Assembly: GCA_000827495.1 (NCBI GenBank) | Contig: KN817537.1 | Span: forward strand, 433,657 to 489,640 | Source of the DNA: Hypholoma sublateritium FD-334 SS-4 | Taxonomy: Eukaryota; Basidiomycota; Agaricomycetes; Agaricales; Strophariaceae | Length of the DNA stretch: 55,984 nt | Direction: 5' to 3' | Shown: piece by piece, positions 34,308 through 44,612 of the stretch | Numbering within the stretch: position 1 is the stretch's first letter | How the letters are laid out: every line of letters starts with the position of its first letter | Notes under the pieces: model-generated | What the model saw: the letters and a program-made list of their open reading frames with translations, nothing else | Told to the model about the DNA's origin: nothing | Databases searched by the model: none | Program-made: the position numbers and the translations under genes

Positions 34308-36338
34308 CTAAATAAATACAGTCCAGCTGGCGTTGAGTCCTGGAGTCGCTAATGGAGCTCTTGGAGGATCAGGGATACCCTTAATACCTTTGAATCCCTC
34401 TGTTATTGGGTTGATAGTGGTTGGCTTTCGGGCTTGACCCCACGGGCCTGCACCATATATACCTTGTGTCCTCACAGGTTTCCAGTCGTCTTCATCGAAA
34501 AGTGGCTGCTCCAACCCATCCCACGCGCTCGTGCCGCCATATCTCCAGCTCAAATCGGTGTTGATCTTGAAGCTTCCTCCACGTACATCAGTACTATCCC
34601 ATGCGACAGCGGCGGCAAGAAGACCAGCGAACGAGCGCTCCTCTGGGTCGTTGGATGCGTAGACAGCGATGACGACCTTGTTTGTACGCGGGAACGTTAT
34701 GCTCCAGCGTCGGGGAACGTGCCACCGCAGGCCGAACCCGACAACTTTCTCGTTGATATACAATGTATGGAGGTCGTCGCAGGTAATGTCGATCGTCAGA
34801 GAGTCCACGAATCGGCCAGATGGGATGAGCACAGTTTTCCTGAATCGCCGGGGCCCAATGGGTGGATCGTTATACGGTTTCTCCTGCGTCCAAATCCAGT
34901 CTGCGCTAGCGAAATCGGGAATGAGGCTGCTTGGAGTCGACTCTGCCCTTTTACTGTTTCGAGTCATCGCGATTCCGCCCGGAGTAGCTCGAGGTGCCTT
35001 AGGTGAATCCAGGATCCCAATAATACTCGTGAAGCCGTCCGTCAGCGGTTCGATCTTGAGCGGAATCTTCACGTTCGATACCCATGGCTGTGCACCGTAT
35101 TCGCCTTCACTCCTAGCCAGCGACCAGTTGCTATCATCCAACGAAATGCGCTCAAAGCCGGGTGGAGGGTCCGTGTCGAGAGATTTCCAAGCGTCGTCTG
35201 TTTTGACCGTGTAATACATGCTGCCGTTGTAGGTGTTACTGTCCCACAGAACGGCGCTCGCGACAAGCCCTGCCCATGCTCTTTCTACTGGATCGTTTGT
35301 GGCGTACACGGCAATGACGATTTTGTTGGTGAGTGGGAAGGTGATGCTCCAGCGATGCGCAGTAGTCCATTCCCTTCCAGAGCCAAGAATCTTTCCGTTC
35401 ACATAGAGCGCGAATATGTCGTCGCACGTTATGTCAATGGTTAAGGAATCAACGTAGCGCCCCTCTGGTATCATGACTACCTTTCGGAATGGTCGTGGCC
35501 CGACTGGGGGATCGGAATAAGGTTTCTCCCATGTCCATATCCAGCTTCCAAAGGTAAGGTCTGGAAGCGGCGGAGTAATCGAAAGATCTCGAGGCTTTTC
35601 ACTGGCCAGTTGATCGTCCAAGAAAAAGTGCATTGCTTGTGGCCAGGAAAGGTTGACGAAGTTGAAAGTAGACGCTATATGATCTTCTGCCCGACTGGTT
35701 ATGATGATACGAAGCAGAGTCAACTCCGGCTTGGACACGGCCACAAAAGCCTGGATAACGGAAGTCTGGAATCCGGCATCGCGACATTCATCCAGGGCAT
35801 CGATAACAATGGCGTAGGAGGGCAGAGCATCTTTATGAGAGTTGCGGAAGCTTTTCAACGGCTCTATAATTAAGCTTCTAAGTTGTTCCTCCACTGAGCG
35901 CTGGAAGATGAGAGGATTGTGATCAATTGCAGCTTCGATGTATGGTCGGGCACCGGGAATATTGATGCATATCTGGTACGCGAGGGTCGAGGTGAATTTA
36001 GTACCGTCGTTGCGTCTGTCATCCGAAAGACAGAAAAAGAAGGACGCAGCGAGGATCTTCTCTGCCTGACACCGACGGGCAAGAGCGTGCGCGATTACTG
36101 TCTTTCCTGCCCCAGCATCTCCATCAAGCCACATCAGTGAGGTTTCCGACTTTGGTTTCTCCTGACGTTGAACCCAGGTCATGATCTTGTCGCAGGTGCT
36201 CAGCCATGGCGTTGGATGATTCGAGAGATCCAGGTGTTCCCTCGAGTCGTGGAAAGCTGTTGGTAGGACTTGCCGTCGAAGACGGTCAAATGCTACAGTT
36301 GTACGCCGATTCCGATTTGATTCCGATAAGCTTGACAT
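34308..36338 (-). CDS. NACHT-type STAND NTPase with two C-terminal galactose-binding-like domains
   Basis: A single uninterrupted frame of 676 residues. Residues 45-240 form a fungal NACHT-like NTPase core: Walker A GDAGAGKT (73-80), Walker B IVIDALDEC (177-185) and sensor IIITSR (211-216). Residues 266-420 and 481-634 are two copies of one beta-sandwich unit. Each has WIWT.EKPY.DPP.GPR, FRK....P.GR.VDSLTIDITCDD, LY.N.K..G, W.ITFP.TNK.VIAVYA.NDP.ER..AGL, a late Asp-Trp site and YGA.PW. This pattern resembles the galactose-binding-like fold of alpha-L-rhamnosidase N-terminal domains (inference). No winged helix, WD40, ankyrin or TPR repeats are present, and the usual N-terminal effector domain is missing or in an unfound upstream exon; an ATG at 36415 followed by a GTGAGT donor is a candidate, but its phase does not fit the acceptor I tried. 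Likely role: ligand-sensing NLR-like immune or incompatibility receptor. Confidence 0.75.
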   Translation of the reverse strand: MSSLSESNRNRRTTVAFDRLRRQVLPTAFHDSREHLDLSNHPTPWLSTCDKIMTWVQRQEKPKSETSLMWLDGDAGAGKTVIAHALARRCQAEKILAASFFFCLSDDRRNDGTKFTSTLAYQICINIPGARPYIEAAIDHNPLIFQRSVEEQLRSLIIEPLKSFRNSHKDALPSYAIVIDALDECRDAGFQTSVIQAFVAVSKPELTLLRIIITSRAEDHIASTFNFVNLSWPQAMHFFLDDQLASEKPRDLSITPPLPDLTFGSWIWTWEKPYSDPPVGPRPFRKVVMIPEGRYVDSLTIDITCDDIFALYVNGKILGSGREWTTAHRWSITFPLTNKIVIAVYATNDPVERAWAGLVASAVLWDSNTYNGSMYYTVKTDDAWKSLDTDPPPGFERISLDDSNWSLARSEGEYGAQPWVSNVKIPLKIEPLTDGFTSIIGILDSPKAPRATPGGIAMTRNSKRAESTPSSLIPDFASADWIWTQEKPYNDPPIGPRRFRKTVLIPSGRFVDSLTIDITCDDLHTLYINEKVVGFGLRWHVPRRWSITFPRTNKVVIAVYASNDPEERSFAGLLAAAVAWDSTDVRGGSFKINTDLSWRYGGTSAWDGLEQPLFDEDDWKPVRTQGIYGAGPWGQARKPTTINPITEGFKGIKGIPDPPRAPLATPGLNASWTVFI

Positions 36339-36663
36339 ATGTACAAGATTATCGAATACTACTCACGGGGAACTAATTGAGAGACGATGTCATCTATGTT
36401 AAACGAGTTGAACATTGAGGACTGTAGTAGCAGGTGGGGCGTTGTGGTCAGTGCGAACGAGGCACTGACTCATGATTGAGGCAGTGCTCCGGAGTCGATA
36501 GCTGCAGTTGACGGGAAACACGTGGATCTATTTACAGATACAGTCAGTCGGCTCGCGAAGTCCAAACTGTAGTTGTGAGACCAATTTCGCACAACACAAC
36601 ATGGATTGCTTTCTATTTGCTATCTAGGTAATACAAAGACTGTCGAACCTTCACGCGCACGCG

Positions 36664-39600
36664 TCACGCCTCATTGACTTTCCGCTTCTTAGTCGGTTTC
36701 TTCTTCAACATATCGTACGCGACTCCAACGTCGCGCAACTTGAACTTCTTGATCGCTTTCTCCGCAACGTTGTACTTGACCTCCTCCTGGCTCGGCTTCC
36801 CGCGCCATTGCGCCTCTTCTGTAGCCTCTTCGACATCGTCTACGATGACACTGCAACGAACCTTGCCCGCAGCCCGCGTCNTCTCATACCTGATCTCATA
36901 CTCGTTCTTCTGGGCCCAGAGCGACAGCCGGGACACCGGGTGCAATACGTCTACATCGTCCGCGATTATGTGCTCCAGTAGCGGGANTATGCCGAGCCTC
37001 CGCAGGACGTCTCTTGCCGCGTCCAGAGAACCGCCCGAGTCGACGAAGATCGCACCAATGACGCTCTCCACCATGTCGCTGAAGAATTTGGGCGCCTGCA
37101 GACGCGTCAGCGCAGCCCATGGGAATACGGGCCCAGCCATCAGGCTGCCCTCGATATCTGCGTGCCACTTGCGGAAGCGCGTTTCCGTGTTCAGCTGGTC
37201 CTCGAGCACCTTCGGGCTGGAGTGGAGGAGGCATTTCCAAAGAGAGATCTCCTGTTCGTCCGTCGAAACCTCGATCGCACCGTATGCGCCGAGGTGGGGC
37301 ATCACAGCCTCGACCGTGGTGGTCATCTTTAAGCAGAAGTAGGAAAGGATGTGCGCGTTGACCACGGCGGACTTGCGCAGGTGCATGTGGCCGGGACTGT
37401 AGTTCTTCCCCGGCGCGTGGTATAGTATGTCCGTGACGACCATATCAAGGACGGAGTCGCCGAGAAACTCCATGCGCTCGTATGATGGCGTGCGCGAGTC
37501 CTGCTGATAGCTAGCATGTGTCAGCGCCTCGATCAGGAGGAGCTTACGGCGGAATGTGTATCCCAGCATTTTCTCCACGTCAGCAAGCTGTGGCGGAACA
37601 GTAAAGTCGTCCGTTGAGATGGCGTCCACACGCTCAAGGAGCTGCGTTATGCGATGGGGCAGCGGCGCCCACTTGACACCCAGATCGAAGAACTTGATGC
37701 ATTCAGATCCCAGGTCGAAGCTGCCGTGCAGATACGCTGCGCCGATGATGGATTCTATCACGTCAGCGAGCACTGAAAACGAGAAGTATGAGAGCCAGAC
37801 ACATGAAAAGTGAACAAAGACGTACGCTTTGTAGATAGTTGATTACTACTCTTTGTTTTCTTCGTTTTCTTCTTCTTCTTCAAGCCCTTCTTAGGTGCAA
37901 CGGTCGGTTCCGCTGGGAGGGAAGGTGCCGCCGATGTTGATGTATCCATTGCGTCTTGCTCAACTGCCGATCGTGGCTCGCTGCTCTGAACCGTATCTGT
38001 CTCTGTGCGAGGAACAGATGACACAGCGTCAGTGGCGATCTGCCCCTGTTCTAGAGGTGGAACGGCATTCTCTCCCGCATCCGGAGGAGGTGGGGTCGCT
38101 TCCTGAGCCTTCACCGACAGATACTTCGGTGTCCACTTCCTGCCGAGCATGATATCTATTTACATATCAGATAAATATTAGCCCGCCGTCGCGGCCATCA
38201 CAAATTCAAGAGTTACCTCGTATAATCCACTGGTATACACCGCGCTTCACGTTCTCCTTCGCGAGGCGTACGTTCGACACCGCGTGGTCCTTCTTGCGCG
38301 TGAGGTACCCTTCATGCCACAGCGGGTACTCTGCGAGAACGTTCACACCGCACACGAACTTGAGCACTGTATCGCCGAGCGTCTCCAGTCGCTGGTAGTT
38401 GCGCTGCTCGCCCGACGACGACGCGGTGATGGCGACTGTAAGTAGTCCTAGCGGTATGGAAGTAAGTGGGGAGAGCGCGCCGTCGTCCAGGGAAGGAGAG
38501 AAAAGGGCAGTGCGCAATGATTGCGCGGTCATGCGCATCGAGAGGAACCGAAGAATCGAGGGTAGAAGGAAAGCATATTCTGCTTCTGATCGCGAGAGCA
38601 ATATGATGCCCGAGTGCTCCGGGAGGAGATGGATGCGTAGTGGCGCCTGGGGGGCTGCAGTGGCCTCGTCGTCTGCGCTGCGTGCCTTGGGTCGGATGGG
38701 AACGAGAAAGTTGCTGCGCGGGGGGTACGCTTCGACTTCGAGTAGCGGATACGCGATGACGACTGGTTCTGGCTGCGACTTGTACCGCTCGTGCAAGCGT
38801 TCTTCTTCCTCTTCGTCCAGCGGCTCGCTGCGCCACCGCACGAATCGAAACGGCCGCCCCTGCCCTATGTGGCGCTGCACGAGCGTGACGTCGTCCGCGT
38901 AGCCGAACGTCGTACCGAATTCGTTCGCGCGCATGCAGAGCGGGTGCTTGTATGCGTCCGGCGCCGCCTCGGCCGTCTCCCCGAACCATGCGCGGCGGGT
39001 TGTCCATTCAATGTGCGTAGCACTGGCGAGCGCCTTCACGTCGGGAAGGAATAGATAACTGAAGTCCAGATCATCCCACTGCATGCGCGTGCTGTTCAGC
39101 CCCCAGAAGACCGCACGAGTCCACTCGCGCGCATCGGCGATACGCATCTGCGCTTGCTTGGTGTCTGCTCTGAATGGGCCGACGTAATGGACGGCTGTCG
39201 TGAGGGGCGGAAGCCCGCTTGGTAGGTACAACGTCGGCCCGTCGTGGTCGTCCAGCGCGATGAGCGGCGATTGGGTGAAGAGCCAGAGCGGCGCGAGCCC
39301 CGCGATGTCGATCTGCGCCGCGTGCCAAACCTCCGTGCCATCGCCATCGGGCGGAGCGGACCACGGGTCCATGCTGAGAGAGATGCTCGCGAAGCCCTCG
39401 CGGCGCTCGACATCCGCGAGCATGGCCTTGACCTCCTCTTCGCGCTCCGGCTCGACTACGCTCGTCATCGGGAGGAGGTTGTCGTTGAGTAAGCCCTTCT
39501 CGTAGAGTGCCTTGTACGCGGCGAACGCGGAGTGTCGGTGTGCGGAGATGATGGATTTGTAGATCATGGGGACGGAAAAGGTGCGTTCTTCGAGCGGAAG

Positions 39601-41676
39601 TGGCAGGGCACGAGGAAGGGTGACCTTGGAGCCATAGGGACCTAGGTATGGTTCGCGGGGGCCGGTTGAGAAATGCCACCCCTCCGGGAACTCTGGGGGG
39701 TCGATGTCGAATAGCGGGCGGTTATCGACATGCACAGTGTTAGGGATCACAGAACAAAAATGCGTTAGGTGGGATATAGCGGAATGTAAAGTTAATAAGG
39801 CTCTAAAGTGCATAGTTAATCACACGAAAATGGAAAGAGTTAGTGATGCTTACCCCGTAGATTCTACTTTGAGTACCATGTCTTCGTCTTCTTCCTCCTC
39901 CTCGTCCATTATTTCATCGATCTGATCGATATCATCTCTGCTTGGATCGTTGTATAGCGCGCGCATGCGTTCTTCTAGCCCTTTCCACTTCTCCACCTCC
40001 GCCATCTCGCTCCCCTCCTCAAACATCATCGTGAATGTGCTTCGCCGCCTGCGCGCGCGGCCCTTGCTCTGCGCCCAGCTCGCCATGTTCTGCGGCAAAT
40101 CCCAGCGAATGACGCTCCCGCAAGCCTGGATATCGATACCCTCCTCCGCGACGGCCGTGCTGATGATCAAGTTCCTCTCGCCCGACTTGAAGTCCGCGAG
40201 GACGACCTCCTGCGAAACCTCGCGCACGAGCCCACGTGTGATGTCCATCATCGAATGGCGGTGTGTCGACTCAGACGTGCCGAGCAGCGTGCCCGTGCTG
40301 AACACGTCGCGCGTCGCGGGGTGGTGCGCGAGGACCTCTGCGAGCGCAAGTACCGCGTCTCGCCGCTGAACGAACACAATACAGCTGTACGTCTCGCCCT
40401 CCGCCTCCACCGCTGCTTTCTCCGCGAGCAGACACGCGATGAGCGCCCGCGTCTTGTCCGACAGGTCATCGACGATATCTGGTCCGTAATACGACACGGG
40501 CGATGCGATTATCTGGTCAAGCACGCTGAGGAGGTACCCCTTCTCAGATTTCTTCCAGGTGACCATCATGTTGTTGTACGGGTTCGCGGCGGCGCGCGCA
40601 CGGTCGAGCACGCGCGAGACGAACCAGTCCGCGGCCCAGGGCCCGATGTCCGTGCAGATGTCGCGCGCGGCGCGCTGGAAATCGGAGAGGCCCTTGTGCG
40701 TAAACGAGTTCTGCTTGGAGATAACTTTGGACAGCTTCTGGTCGACGCGTTTGTGTTCGGGCGAGCCACGTGTCTTCTGAGCGAGCTGGGAGCGTAGGGA
40801 GATGACATACGGGTCGTGCTCAATATCCAAGGTGCCACATATGGCGTCGAGTGAGGCGAGGTTGGTGGAAAATGGGGCCTGCGCGGGCGTTAGGTACATG
40901 ACGTGCTTGAAGATAGGTGGGTGCACAAATGTGGCGAGTTCAGCCCGATTTCGTCGCGGCGCGCGTATAGTACTGTCCAGGTTTGTTTCAATTGTCCTAT
41001 AACAAATATTAGATTAAATCATATTTGAGAAAATGGATCATACCGAAAAGCCTTTTCGACATTTCCGCCGTATATCGGGCTCGCGGTTAGCCCCAGGACC
41101 ATCGGACGAAGTTCGAGAGGTAGATCAGTGTAAAATTCGGTCATTATTCGATTATACGGGTGATTGTCGACAGCGTGGTGGGCTTCGTCGAAAATCAGGA
41201 GGCTGATGTCGCGACCGAGCAAGATGTAGCCGTGGCGCAAGGCGTCGAGGAAAACTTGAGGCGTCGACACCATGATGCGGTGGGTATTGAGTACACGCTG
41301 CCATAGCGCGGCATCCTTCCATTGATCTGGTTCGTTGGCACCCGAGACTATGCCTACGGACACAGGAAGGTAGGCGGTGATGACACTCATCTGCTGCTGG
41401 CAGAGAGCGACGGTCGGAGCGAAGAACCATGAGATCTGCAACGGATGAGAACGTTGTTCATGACAATGACAGACCACTGATACGTACCTTGCTTGTTTGC
41501 CTTTCCATCTCATGCTTCATGCGCAGGACGGCGATGAGCGTCTTGCCAGACCCGGTGTCGAGCGCAATGATTATGTTGCGGCGTAAGCTCTCGTCGAGCA
41601 TCTCTTGCTGGTATCCACGCGTGGGTGGCATATCCGAGACATGGCTGGGAGGAGTTTCCTGTGTGCTTTCGTCCAT
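36664..41676 (-). CDS. Dicer-like ribonuclease III
   Basis: Six exons in one frame: 41676-41488, 41435-41044, 40996-39854, 39802-38217, 38155-37826 and 37772-36664, giving about 1,582 residues. It cuts double-stranded RNA into small RNAs for gene silencing. The N-terminal DExD/H helicase has [42 protein letters not shown] and QSKGRARR. Exon 4 opens with [20 protein letters not shown], matching the Dicer dimerisation domain. RNase IIIa shows YQRLETLGD and later [11 protein letters not shown]; RNase IIIb shows YERMEFLGD and [12 protein letters not shown], so all eight expected metal-binding acids are present. Exon 5 is a low-complexity insert ending in a lysine run ([14 protein letters not shown]) that splits RNase IIIa. 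A typical PAZ domain is not obvious between residues 600 and 1040. The tail is dsRNA-binding-like and ends [12 protein letters not shown], a probable nuclear signal. Two codons near 36882 and 36987 contain N. Confidence 0.93.
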
Positions 41677-41963
41677 TCAAACGACTGTTCGAGTAGAAGA
41701 GAGAGAAGAGGCATCTGGGCGCTTATCATACATCGTGGCAAGAGGCAAGCCACAAAGGGCGAGTCACGCGCCATCACAATGACAACCGCAGTGATGTAAG
41801 CAAAGATAGAAATGCAGCCGCAGCTACGTATTACTCCCACCGTGGTGTTGGAGTTTAGTTGATACATAGCAATTTCATGTATGTATGTACATTGTACAGT
41901 ACATACTACATACTACAAGGTAAAATTGAATGAATTTTATGCGCCAGGTTTGTGGAAGATGGC

Positions 41964-41970
41964 AAAAAAA
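41964..41970 (-). terminator. RNA polymerase III terminator of the tRNA
   Basis: Seven T residues on the minus strand directly follow the discriminator base of the tRNA gene, a normal Pol III stop. Confidence 0.75.
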
Positions 41971-42052
41971 TGACCGAGACAGGGGTCGAACCTGCAATCT
42001 CCTGATTCGCAATGAGTCGTAGTCAGACGCGATGCCATTTCGCCACACGGCC
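41971..42052 (-). tRNA. tRNA-Arg(ACG) with a 10-base intron
   Basis: The minus strand folds as a tRNA: acceptor GGCCGTG/CTCGGTC, D stem GCGA/TCGC with loop AATGGCA, anticodon stem TCTGA/TCAGG, T stem GCAGG/CCTGT with loop TTCGACC, discriminator A. The anticodon loop is CTACGA plus A once a 10-base intron (CTCATTGCGA) after position 37 is removed, the standard place for nuclear tRNA introns. The mature length is 72 bases. The acceptor stem has one T-T mismatch (positions 6/67) and one G-T pair (2/71). It lies between the Dicer gene and the zinc-finger gene. Confidence 0.85.
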
Positions 42053-42342
42053 ATGACATTTGATGGCGCCTAATAAAAGTATTGAATAGTATGGTACATT
42101 TTTTCTTTATCTTCGATATGCCACCGCCACCCAAGAGCCGCCGTAACAATCGCCCTTGTATTGGGTAATTGCTTTGTGGCATTTAATTGTTCACATTGAT
42201 TATCAAAGCGTCCACTGTACGGATGGATCTTCTGATGCCCTTTGGATGCCACTACAATGCCAATAAAGACTTGCTACTTGCTTACTACCTGAAAAGCGGA
42301 CTCATCCAGATTCCGACTCTGACATATTTTACTCCCGCAGCC

Positions 42343-42846
42343 ATGGACCGCTCCCAGATGCATAACACCGCCTCATCATCGCACGCGCCGGCTCGCGTTC
42401 GCGAACACGCATCACATGGCTCTCTGACACCGCATGAGCATCGCAAACTCCACTCCGACGAAGAATACGAAGTCCTCCTAGATAGCCTATTCTATTTCTG
42501 GGACCCCAACCCCGGATACGGCCAACGCGGGGCTTCCACACGCCCATGTTTTGACACGAAAAGCGACGCGCGGCTGCTGTGTCAAGTAGAGGGCTGCATG
42601 TCGTCGTTCTTCAGCGTCGCCGGCCGCGATGCCCACATGCGAGACGCGACAGCGCACCCCGTCTACAAGTGCGCGCGCTGTCCGCAGTTGATAATCCCCG
42701 CCACATTGTTCATAATACGCCAGACAAAGCCGGATGGCAGCGCCGCTGGGATGTCGTATGTGTGCGCAAATTGTAACAAGACATACTACTCTGGGCGTCC
42801 GGGAGGGCGACAACCACCCAGTATTATTGTCCTGGACGACGACTAA
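42343..42846 (+). CDS. Small protein with C2H2-like and zinc-ribbon sites
   Basis: A single-exon frame of 167 residues from the ATG at 42343; an in-frame ATG at 42223 would add 40 residues. Residues 80-105 hold a C2H2-like finger (C80-x4-C85-x12-H98-x6-H105, CQVEGCMSSFFSVAGRDAHM). Residues 110-134 hold a second site, C110-x2-C113 and C131-x2-C134 (CARC, CANC), spaced like a zinc ribbon. The N-terminus is Ser/His-rich and the C-terminus acidic (IIVLDDD). Small zinc proteins of this kind are often transcription or ubiquitin factors, but the sequence does not show which. It is divergent from the tRNA and Dicer genes on the other strand. No intron is needed. Confidence 0.55.
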   Translation: MDRSQMHNTASSSHAPARVREHASHGSLTPHEHRKLHSDEEYEVLLDSLFYFWDPNPGYGQRGASTRPCFDTKSDARLLCQVEGCMSSFFSVAGRDAHMRDATAHPVYKCARCPQLIIPATLFIIRQTKPDGSAAGMSYVCANCNKTYYSGRPGGRQPPSIIVLDDD

Positions 42847-43027
42847 ATCTTGTACATTACCTTATGTCTCGTAAGTCCATCAATTATTCGTTGTGCGCAC
42901 AATACTCACGGATTGGTAAAGCGAAGCATGGGCATGGAGAAAGTACTTTTAAAACAATCAAATCAAACATATAAACAGTAGATAAATCATCGTAATTTTA
43001 TAGCTGTAGCTGCTGTAGACAGCGCGT

Positions 43028-44212
43028 CTACGGCTGATGAAGCTCAACATCGGAGCTGTTCACCTTCTCGCCTGCAAGGTCCACATTCTCCACCGCGTTC
43101 TGCTGGTCGCCGAGCTACCATTTAGGCATCCAGAACGCCAGCGCGAACGGCACGACTGCGAACACGGTCGCTGCGATGGTGAGAATCTTCATCACGTCAT
43201 CGTACGCCGCCCAGAAAGATTAGCAGGCAATCACGCGTACATGATGGGCGTCGTATGAAAACACACCTGAGATGACGCCTTCGCGAATGGGATTACCGCG
43301 CGGGTAAGCAGTGACAGCCACCAGCGAGCCGAACAGGGTGGCGCGGTCCTCCGCCGACAGCGAAGGAAGGTAGAACACCAGTTTTATGGGCATGAGGTGG
43401 GTTCAGATAGCTCCCGCTACACATTGCTGATTAGCGCTTCCTCTCCCAATCGCAGACCCATGAAAGACACACCGATAGCAGTGCCGATGGCGCCGCCAAT
43501 TTCAGTGATGAGGAGTACGACTGCTGTGACCATGGCGACGTCGGCGTGGGGGACGGAAGCCTGGGCGCTAACTTGGAGAGAGACGGCGGAGAATCCACAG
43601 CCGATACCTTGGAGGAGCTGACTCCACACGATCTCGGCGTCAGACGCGTTCGCTCCGCGCGAGTGAATCATCATTCCGCAGCCAAGAAGACGAATCGCAA
43701 CGCCGGCTACCAGAATTGGCTATGTGCAGGGTAAATATTCGCGATATAGCAGGATATAGCTGCAGCATAATTTCATACCTTAGAACGATGGTAATAGCGC
43801 ATCGCGGCGCTTCCAGCAATATCGAAAATTGTAAGAGCTACTGTTTGCGTTTCCGCGAAGTACGTGGCGTTGATAAGTATTAAGCGTCCTGAAACATATC
43901 CGTTAAAACATAAGTACGACTGGTATCGCCGTTTCGAATGGACGTACCAGGGCTTGACAATGAGCACGAAGGAGTATAGGTAGGCGAAAGAAATGTAGAA
44001 GGAGATCTGAAATAAGAGTAAGAGAGATACGGCAGAACTCAGATGATTATACGCACAAAATCAAACGCGCCAACTGCGCAAGCGAGTACAACACTCTGTT
44101 GACCACAAAACGACGTGCGATGACTAGGAATCTGGCGTATTTGAAGTCCCACAGTACGTAAACTGGAATTAATACGCCGCCAACAACGATCATGGCTATC
44201 GTTGACGCTGTA
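43028..44212 (-). pseudogene. Siderophore iron transporter (MFS, SIT/ARN family), broken
   Basis: Minus-strand exons encode the C-terminal half of a fungal siderophore transporter: IAMIVVGGVLIPVY (44.2 kb), VVLACAVGAFDFV, ISFYISFAYLYSFVLIVKPW, NATYFAETQTVALTIF, PILVAGVAIRLLGCG, IVWSQLLQGIGCG, AVTAYPRGNPIREG and AYDDVMKILTIAATVFAVVP. Breaks are visible: a one-base deletion near 44091-44102 shifts frame between VVNR and SVVLAC, the acceptor before AYDDVM reads GG instead of AG near 43210, and a TAG at 43115-43117 replaces the tyrosine expected in MPKWYLGD while the usual tail (LGDQQNAVENVDLAGEKV) continues after it. The first half is missing, with only unrelated short frames beyond 44213. A working copy would import ferric siderophores at the membrane. 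This one cannot make a full protein. Confidence 0.8.
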
Positions 44213-44612
44213 CGCACGTTTAGAGGTTATACAAGAATATATAAAATGAGAACACGTACCGTTTTTCCAACAGGTAGCGGGCTATGCCGGTGTTAACCGG
44301 CCCTACGGCCTTTTTGCGTACTAGTGGTTTAGAATGCAGAACAGCTGCATGATCGACGACGATCGTGTTCCCGCAATATCGCCGCAACAAGTCCAAGCCC
44401 CACTCACGGCCATCTAACATGTAGCATGCGTTGATTTTAGGCCCGATACTTCGCCTTTATTCCAACACCCTCAAAGAAAGCTGTACTGTCAATATTAAAA
44501 TCAACTTGCCAGTGCCGATAACTCGGGAGAGAAGAAATACGTTGAATTGGCCATACGTATAAACAACTAATGTAGTCAGATTCCTGTGCATGTTGTATTG
44601 GTTTCGATTGCG

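Noticed and set aside
34434..35214. Plus-strand frames of 181-190 codons inside the NACHT gene
   Set aside because: They are antisense shadows of the 676-residue minus-strand frame, which has clear domain motifs.
44220..44420. 66-codon minus-strand frame as the missing N-terminus of the siderophore transporter
   Set aside because: It has no transmembrane character and no match to the transporter family, so the N-terminal half is treated as lost.
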